Source of the DNA: Sphagnum compactum
Lineage: Eukaryota > Bryophyta > Sphagnopsida > Sphagnales
Assembly: GCA_965153455.1 (NCBI GenBank)
Contig: OZ234497.1
Coordinates: 3,286,001-3,350,000, forward strand
Direction of reading: 5' to 3'
DNA length: 64,000 nucleotides
Part shown: in pieces, positions 61,901 through 64,000 of the stretch
How positions within the stretch are numbered: the stretch's first letter is position 1
Layout: each line of letters begins with the position of its first letter
Program-made: the position numbers and the translations under genes
The notes under the pieces: model-generated
Database searches by the model: none
Seen by the model: only the letters and a program-made list of their open reading frames with translations
What the model was told of the DNA's origin: nothing

Positions 61901-62680
61901 TCTTGGGAAGTTTGACAGGTGTTGGTTCCGATTGGGGGTTTGTGGTGTTGGCTGGGTTGACATGGATGGCGAAGACTTGAAGATTCTTAGCAGCCCGATA
62001 GAAAGGGACAGCTCTATCAACGAAGATCTGGACAGGGTTGGTTTTTTGGGCAGAATTCTTGACAAGATTCTTGACAGGACAAGGTTTCGTTCTAACCAAT
62101 CGGGGGTTCTTGACTGCAGGATTTGACATAACAGACTTGATAAAACTGGAATTGGTTCCGACCCTCTTTGGGTTCTCGACCACAGGGTTCTTGGCAGGAC
62201 TGGACAAAGTGTTTTTCTGAGCGTGGGGTTCTTGAGAGGTGCATCGTTGTGCGCTGAAGGTGAGGGTTCTAGATCGCCAATCAATGATAGGGTTGTGTGC
62301 TTCTAGCCAAGGCAAACCAAGGATGATGGGATGGTGAGGGGTGGAAATGATGTTGAGAACAATCTTCTCCGTGTGCTTGCCGATACAGAGTTCTAGAGGG
62401 GTTGTCTCGTGTGTGATTGCACCAGAAGCAATGGTTCTCCCATCAATAACCTCTACCGGAACAGGGGTTGACTTCTTGACCACAGGGATGTTGTGTTGGA
62501 CGACAAATGTTTGGTCGATGAAAGAAGAGGTGGCGCCGAAGTCCACCAAAGCTGACACTTGTGGTATGTCTTCTGGAATACGAATGATGTCCACATACTG
62601 AGTGAAACTGGGACTGGGACCAACAACGGAACAGGAGCCTTTGCAAAGGTGGTGTTGGGTGAGATCCAGTCGCACGGCTC
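58950..62680 (-). pseudogene. Chromovirus pol: protease, RT, RNase H, integrase, chromodomain (broken)
   Basis: One frame runs from about 62.68 kb to 58950, interrupted by TGA at 61598-61596 and TAG at 60986-60984. Protease: [13 protein letters not shown], with Asp at about 62543. The family normally has Ser or Thr after this Asp; here it is Phe. [22 protein letters not shown] before the first stop and [13 protein letters not shown] after it, so the catalytic YLDD is intact. RNase H: VETDASDFALGAILSQ and ADALSRR. Integrase: an HHCC zinc finger (HFGMARTHEL ... CDTCARSK) and the DDE residues in VVDRLTKMAHF, VSDRGPQFASKFW and HPETDGQTERTNQ. C-terminal chromodomain: LLYLVFWRGYPPSEATWEP. The region between stops reads well, so decay is recent or light. 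Confidence 0.92.
58953..58962 (-). other. Polypurine tract
   Basis: GAGGAGAGGA on the minus strand, followed by the TAA stop of pol at 58952-58950 and then directly by the LTR. It would prime plus-strand DNA synthesis. The tract overlaps the last codons of pol. Confidence 0.75.
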
Positions 62681-63655
62681 TTACTGTGACTGGATGTTCT
62701 TGTTTTCCAACTCCTGGGGAGTTTCCACAGCTTGTACCTGAAGTTTGACAAGCTTTTGAGGGCATTGACGAGCTATATGCCCTGGGTTGCCACAGTAAAG
62801 ACATAGATTGTTTGTCCTTCGGCGAAGTTTCTCGGGTTCTGTCAAAGATTTAAACTTAGCTGTGTCGATCTGCATCGGAGCAGGTCCAAAAGAGGCAGGT
62901 CGGGCAACTGGTGTTGTTTAGGGAACTAAGGGGAGCGTAATAGGCCGACTGTTCCAAAGCTGGGCGTTGGAGGTGACTTTCTTTTCCTGGCGACGTTCGA
63001 ATAGACGATTATCGCACCGAATTGCCTGGGTGATGGCTTCACTGAAGGAAGAAGGGTCTGCGAGTGTCAACAAAAGATCTTGAACATCATCACGAAGCCC
63101 ACAGCGAAACTGATCAATCAAGGCAGCTTCTCCCCAATTGACGTCACAGGCAAGCTGCCTGAATTCTGAAGTGTAAACGATGGTCGAACGTGTCCCTTGC
63201 TGGAGGCGACGCAGCTTGTTGGCTGAAGTCCTGGCCTTATCACTGTCCCCAAATACTGCTTCAAATTCCGCCATAAAGGCGTTGAAATCTTGCAGAAGAG
63301 GGGATGATGTTTCCAGGATGGGAGCAAACCATGCTGCAGCTGTCCCAGTGAGTAGGGTTCCAACGAATCCTACACGAGTGGTGTCATCAAAATAACGACG
63401 GGGGTGTAGTTGCATGATCAGGCGTACCTGGCTGACAAAGCCTCGAAATTTGAGGCGCGTTCCATCAAACTTTTCTGGCATACTGATCTTGGGTTCTTGG
63501 GCGGCCATTGCAAGAGCAGGAAGTACTGGGGCAGGAGGTGGTGGCTGATTCTGTAGGCGGGTCACCGAGTCTCTAAGCACGGCATTTTCTTGTTGAAGGT
63601 GTTGAAGGGCGGCGAGGATTTGAGTGAGATCGATGTTGGATTCTGAGTTGTCCAT
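62681..63655 (-). pseudogene. Chromovirus gag with zinc knuckle (internal stop)
   Basis: Starts at the ATG at 63655 (MDNSESNIDLTQI). The capsid-like part includes RLKFRGFVSQVRLIMQLHP and FRCGLRDDVQDLLL. A TAA at 62920-62918 interrupts the frame. The same frame continues without further stops to a CCHC zinc knuckle ([15 protein letters not shown], about 62802-62758) and ends at 62681. The protease/RT frame is shifted relative to this one, so the two are joined either by a frameshift mutation or by ribosomal frameshifting near 62.68-62.75 kb. Confidence 0.85.
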
Positions 63656-63693
63656 GGTGGTAGTTCTCACACTTTTGCGCTTTCAATCTTCAA

Positions 63694-64000
63694 ACTTGAA
63701 ACTTCAGATGCTTGGATCTCTCTCAATACAAGTCCAAATGACATGAAATTTCTCTCACACATATATTCCTATATGATCTATAAGATCACAAAGTTACAGA
63801 CCCAAAAAAGCTTACACAAAGGAGATATGACCAAAAAACCAGATCTGCACTTGAAACTTCAGATGCTTGAATCTCTCTCAATACAAGTCCAAATGACATG
63901 AAATTTCTCTCACACATATATTCCTATATGATCTATAAGATCACAAAGTTACAGACCCAGAAAAGCTTACACAAAGGAGATATGACCAAAAAACCAGATC
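63694..64000 (-). repeat. 155-bp tandem repeat in the retroelement leader
   Basis: ACTTGAAACTTCAGATGCTT begins at 63694 and again at 63849. The two copies are nearly identical and the window ends before a third copy could start, so the array may continue. It lies between the expected 5' LTR and gag. Confidence 0.9.

Larger units (their letters stand above)
58615..64000 (-). mobile_element. Ty3/gypsy LTR retrotransposon, chromovirus type, incomplete at window end
   Basis: The element is read on the minus strand. The order of parts is 5' leader (63.66 kb to the window end), gag, protease, reverse transcriptase, RNase H, integrase, chromodomain and 3' LTR. This order and the C-terminal chromodomain define the chromovirus branch. 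The 5' LTR and primer binding site lie beyond position 64000. At the 3' end the LTR appears to run from TGTCATGG (58949) to CTTGTTACA (58615), with TGCAT at 58610-58614 as a possible 5-bp target duplication. Several in-frame stops and one frame change show that this copy is not autonomous. Confidence 0.93.

Overview
The window looks like nuclear DNA of a land plant (streptophyte). Its genes have short GT-AG introns and belong to plant families: an SRA-domain SUVH-type protein, a SAP30-like AFR protein, an organellar ERA GTPase, a PPR protein and a plant-type zinc carboxypeptidase. Interstitial TTTAGGG repeats and a Ty3/gypsy chromovirus agree with this. Gene islands of moderate GC alternate with long AT-rich tracts full of diverged repeats. 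I cannot name the species.

Layout, left to right. 1.4-4.35 kb: a minus-strand gene with a Q/E-rich N-terminus and an SRA domain; no SET domain is visible before the window edge. A tandem array of about 85-bp units sits directly upstream of it (4.5-5.8 kb). 5.8-16.3 kb: AT-rich intergenic DNA with two dispersed repeat families, telomere-like stretches and a 5S rRNA copy flanked by 17-bp direct repeats. 18.1-22.8 kb: a plus-strand seven-exon gene for a protein of about 1185 aa that I do not recognise. 25.2-26.6 kb: a single-exon M14 zinc carboxypeptidase on the minus strand. 30.7-33.8 kb: a seven-exon AFR/SAP30-like gene on the minus strand. 34-49 kb: repeat-rich DNA with a 14-copy, 61-bp satellite (41.9-42.8 kb). 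49.2-53.0 kb: a nine-exon ERA GTPase on the minus strand. 53.6-55.4 kb: a short two-exon PPR gene, divergent from ERA across a gap of about 550 bp. 58.6 kb to the end: a degenerate chromovirus on the minus strand, with its 3' LTR inside the window and its 5' LTR outside.

The genes do not form a pathway. Two themes connect parts of the window. SUVH and AFR/SAP30 proteins both act in chromatin silencing. ERA and many PPR proteins both act on organellar RNA, and here they share a bidirectional promoter region. The most unusual features are structural: tandem triplications across an exon-intron boundary in two different genes (three acceptor copies in the SUVH gene, three donor copies in the ERA gene), the 5S retrocopy with target-site duplication, a palindrome-bearing satellite, a 14-bp telomere-repeat palindrome, and a retroelement whose in-frame stops each differ from a sense codon by one transition. 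Exon models were built by hand from splice dinucleotides and reading phase, and need transcript support.
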